The notes below the pieces were generated by a model, which saw only the letters and a list, made by a program, of their open reading frames with translations, did not search any database and was not told where the DNA came from. DNA of 64,000 nt from Entamoeba histolytica HM-1:IMSS (Eukaryota > Evosea > Mastigamoebida > Endamoebidae): contig NW_001914870.1 of NCBI RefSeq assembly GCF_000208925.1, positions 92,103 to 156,102 on the forward strand. The letters run 5' to 3'. Positions 60,778 through 64,000 of the stretch are shown here, piece by piece. Position 1 is the first letter of the stretch, and every line of letters starts with the position of its first letter. The position numbers were made by a program, and so were the translations under genes.

Positions 60778-61205
60778 TTCTTTTCAAATTTTTAGTTCTT
60801 CGTTTAATTCATTTCCACTTTTTCTTCTTTCAATCCCTTTATTTTATTCACCTCTATTTTCTTTTTTCTTTTTCTTCTCTACCTTGTTTTTCTACTGTTA
60901 TTCACTTTGTTCATTTCTTTATTTATTTCCTCTTCTCTCTTTGTTATCATTTGTTATACCTTTAAAATCACATTTGAAAGCAAAGAACAAAAAATAAAAA
61001 GAGGTTTTAAAGAAAAAAATTGTATTATTTAAAAAAAGTATTTTACTTATGAGATTATTCAATGGGAATAATAAAAAAATTATTCAATGTAGTTGTTTAA
61101 GAGATAGGTTCAAATAGATAAGAAAGTATTAAGACAATAGAGGAAAGAAATCATAATTCACTTTCTTGAACTTTTTTAATTTAGAACTTTTAATTCATAA
61201 ATTAT
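60778..61205. promoter_or_regulatory. Divergent promoter, exosome subunit / ARL1
   Basis: 428 bp. GAACTAAAAATTTG on the minus strand (about 60787-60800) lies just upstream of the exosome ATG and joins a GAACT element to an AAAAATTT initiator-like run. T-rich on the left, A-rich in the middle. GAACTTTT near 61184 is placed about 20 bp before the ARL1 ATG. Confidence 0.45.
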
Positions 61206-61920
61206 ATGGGTTTGTTGTTTGTATTTTATTTTTTTATGAATTTAGAATAGTTAAAGATTAGGACAAATATTTTCTTGGTTTGCTTCTCTCTTTGGTCAAG
61301 AAGAAGTTCGAATTTTGATATTAGGTTTAGATGCAGCAGGAAAAACAACTATTTTATATAAATTACAATGTGGAAAGGTAATTCAAACGATGCCTAGTTT
61401 GTTGTTACTCTTCTTTCTAATTTTTATCTTCTCTTGTTGTTGATGTTTTTCAACAAGTGTATAAAAGGAATCTTTTTTGTAAGAAAGGATAAGTGTGTTT
61501 TAAGGTTTAACCGTTGTAGCAATTGGTTTTAATGTAGAGTCAATCGATTATGAAAATGTTCATTTTAAAGTTTGGGATTTAGGAGGACAGAGCAGTTTGA
61601 GACCTTACTGGAAGTGTTATTATGAAAAATGTAGTGCAATCATATTTGTTGTAGATTCAACAGCAATAGACAGATTATCTGTTGCCAAAGATGAATTACA
61701 CTCAATGTTAAAAGAGCAAGAATTGAAAGATGCAGTGATTGCTGTTTTTGCAAATAAACAAGATATGGAAGGAGCTTTATCATCTGCCCAAATATCCGAT
61801 AAATTATTATTACATACAATCAAAGATCATACTTGGAATATATTTAGCACTAGTGCAATTACTGGAAGTGGTTTAGATGCTGGAATGAAATGGGTTGCTA
61901 ATCAAATTAAGTCTAAGTAA
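61206..61920 (+). CDS. ARL1-like small GTPase of the Arf family (three exons)
   Basis: Exons 61206-61209, 61262-61396 and 61520-61920, both introns GTTTGT...TAG (52 and 123 bp); 540 bp, 179 residues. The 4-nt first coding exon gives ATG and the first G of Gly2, the myristoylation site. The mature start [16 protein letters not shown] is the Arf/Arl1 amphipathic helix. GLDAAGKT (23-30) is the P-loop, PTIGFNVE the switch I effector stretch rebuilt across the second intron, WDLGGQ the G3 and NKQD the G4 motif. RPYWKCYY is typical of ARL1. It regulates trans-Golgi tethering. Confidence 0.92.
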
Positions 61921-64000
61921 TGAACTTGATCAAAAAAATAATTTCAATATTAAAAAGAATTTTTTAAAATCTATATTTTTATAATGTTAATGAAATACAA
62001 TTCAACATATTCATAATATATTATACATAGTGATAAACAATTTTGTATGAAATTAATATGTTTTTTTTTCTGTTACATAATTCTTCTATAATACTTTCAT
62101 ATGAAAATATTCATACACCTTAAGAATTTAATGAACAAAATATTGAATATTCATGTGTTATTTATTGATTATATTCTTTGTTTAATTGAAAACTCATTAA
62201 TTATAATATTTGTACTGACTTATGTATTTGTTTATTGGTGACGTTATATTTACTCTTTCTATGATGTTTTATTTCTTTATTTTATATTCAACTCTAGTTA
62301 CTATCTACTCAAATAATTTTTATTCAAGTTTTATTGTATTTAATCATAATTGTTTTATTGTTTATAAATATTAATTACATAATAACTAATAATTTGTTTA
62401 TCATCCTTTTTTTTCTTTTTCTATAAATTTTATTTTCATTCTTTATTATGAATATATTTTTTTATTACTTCTCTATTCTCTTTATTAACTTTTTATTTAA
62501 TACCCTTACTATTTCTATCTCTTTTACTTTAGACTATATTTGTATAATTTATTATTAATATGATATTTTAATTGCATATTTTAATTCATCTTTATCATTG
62601 ATGTGTTTGTTATGAAATTAATTTAATAAATCTTTTATTTGAATGAATAAACACTAATTAGTTGTAAATCATAATTAATAAGTTACATTAAATTTGAATG
62701 TATTATTATTTATTATGTTAATAATTCATTTCAAAACCTGATTTTTATTTCTATTTTATTTTGTCTATCATAAAATTATTTCATTCTTTTATTATAACAA
62801 CTTTGTATATAACCTTTTATTATAGTAACAATAATTGTGATTTATTGTATTTCTTGGTGTTATGATTTTAATTAGTAGTTAACATCACAATTCAATAAAA
62901 TAACAATATTGGCTTTCAATAAAATATTAATGATTTTATAATTTTCATCATTCTTTAGTTTTAGTTTTATTGATACCAAGATAGTTTAATAATGCCATGA
63001 GTTTTAACAAAATTATAAAATTAATTTATAATAATCAATTTTCATATTTAACTAATAAAAATTGTTTGTTACAACATTCATAAATAAGTTAAAAAATATA
63101 ATATTATATTTTGATAACTGTTTCATTTATTACTTAATTATTTAATTAATAAGTTTGGTGATGAGAGTGTTAGAAAATATTGAATTTTGTTATATTAAAG
63201 AAAGTTATTATTATGATATATTTTAAAGATTCATAATGGTTAATTTAATATTTGAAATGACGTTCATATATATCAAACAAAATGATCAATGAAAATAAAT
63301 TGATGTAATTAAAACAGAGTAAATGAAAATAAATCAAAATGAATATTTCATGAAAGAGAAAAGAAATGATGAACAAATTAATGATGGAATAATTCAATTT
63401 CTGAAAACTAAAGTGTTTATAAATTACTGTGAAAATATAGTATTAATGAAAAGAATATAACAATTATCAATAACACTATATAATATTAAATTTTATAACA
63501 TATGTATTGATTAAGTAGAGAAGAAATAAAAAGATAAGTAAAAGAATAAAAGAATAAATAATAAGAATTTAATAACAAATAAAATGTTTCAATTATTAAC
63601 TTCAAAATACAATAAGAATTTATCAATTCATCCGACTTATCTTTAATCATAATAGTCATCAACTTTTCAATAAATTTGAATCAATTGAGAATATATCGAA
63701 GATTCATTGTGTTATTAATGAATAATACCAATAGAGAGAAATACAAACATTAAATATAATTAAGACTAACTAAAATAAGAATGAAAATGTAATATTGTTT
63801 ATTATAAAACGAAGACATTAATAATAATTTAAAATTCATATAATTTCAAATATAATTTCATAAAACAACTAAATAATCACTTATTATTTAGAAACATAAT
63901 AATCAATTATTTACCAAAACAACAAACCGTTTAATAATTATAATACAACACTTTACAATAAATATTTTTTAATAATAAAATTAAGATAAAAACAAGAAAA
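61921..64000. other. 2.1-kb gene-free AT-rich block to the window end
   Basis: T-rich to about 63000, then increasingly A-rich. No convincing gene in any frame and no recognisable RNA gene. The same T-to-A order is found in 24771-27486 and 56712-59167. The block runs off the window, so its true length is unknown. Confidence 0.4.

Noticed and set aside
1..64000. CRISPR arrays, tRNA genes, rRNA genes
   Set aside because: No regularly spaced repeats, no tRNA T-loop/anticodon pattern and no rRNA-like GC-richer block were seen on either strand.

Overview
The window is nuclear DNA of an Entamoeba species, most like the E. histolytica/E. dispar/E. nuttalli group. The evidence is very high A+T, short gene spacing, and short introns (about 46-76 bp) that all begin GTTTGT and nearly all end TAG. 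GAACT-type promoter elements sit just before start codons, and there are fossils of R4/EhLINE-type retrotransposons with a C-terminal restriction-like endonuclease. I cannot name the species from sequence alone. A 100-N gap (9839-9938) breaks the assembly.

Layout: 1-4735 is a decayed, almost complete LINE next to an opposed LINE fragment at the left edge. 4.9-19.7 kb is a gene-dense block: orphan type II membrane protein, threonine dehydratase, TFIIE-beta, a gap-cut M20 dipeptidase, tRNA-splicing endonuclease, RasGEF, eL32, malate dehydrogenase, a Cys-rich surface protein, stand-alone eL40, a five-exon nucleotidyltransferase and a sulfotransferase. 19.9-22.4 kb holds a second LINE and AT-rich debris. 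22.5-24.8 kb has an RBM28/Nop4-like protein and a split PP2C, followed by 2.7 kb without genes. 27.5-36.8 kb carries a URI-like prefoldin, a CAMK-like kinase, a LINE tail abutting an LRR gene, an FHA-RING protein, a GT31 glycosyltransferase, SRP receptor beta, a SelK-like small protein and an orphan. 38.4-56.7 kb carries V-ATPase C, a secreted coiled-coil protein, a METTL13-like methyltransferase, a PABPN1-like protein, seryl-tRNA synthetase, RhoGAP, RRP12, a sphingomyelin-synthase-like enzyme, a DMT transporter, a SET protein and a two-repeat Myb. 59.2-61.9 kb has two small orphans, an exosome subunit and ARL1. The remaining long stretches are AT-rich and without credible genes.

Most genes are unrelated housekeeping functions, with many in RNA and ribosome metabolism (TSEN, eL32, eL40, nucleotidyltransferase, RBM28-like, PABPN1-like, SerRS, RRP12, exosome). 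Eight genes were rebuilt or recovered by joining GTTTGT introns or by finding an ORF under 60 codons: the Cys-rich protein, nucleotidyltransferase, PP2C, SRP receptor beta, SelK-like protein, exosome subunit, ARL1 and eL40. I found no clear candidate for a wholly new system. The best leads are an AAACCCTA-type element before ribosome-related genes, inverted repeats between convergent genes, a paired TGACTCA inverted repeat, a LINE tail that may supply a promoter, and a stand-alone eL40.
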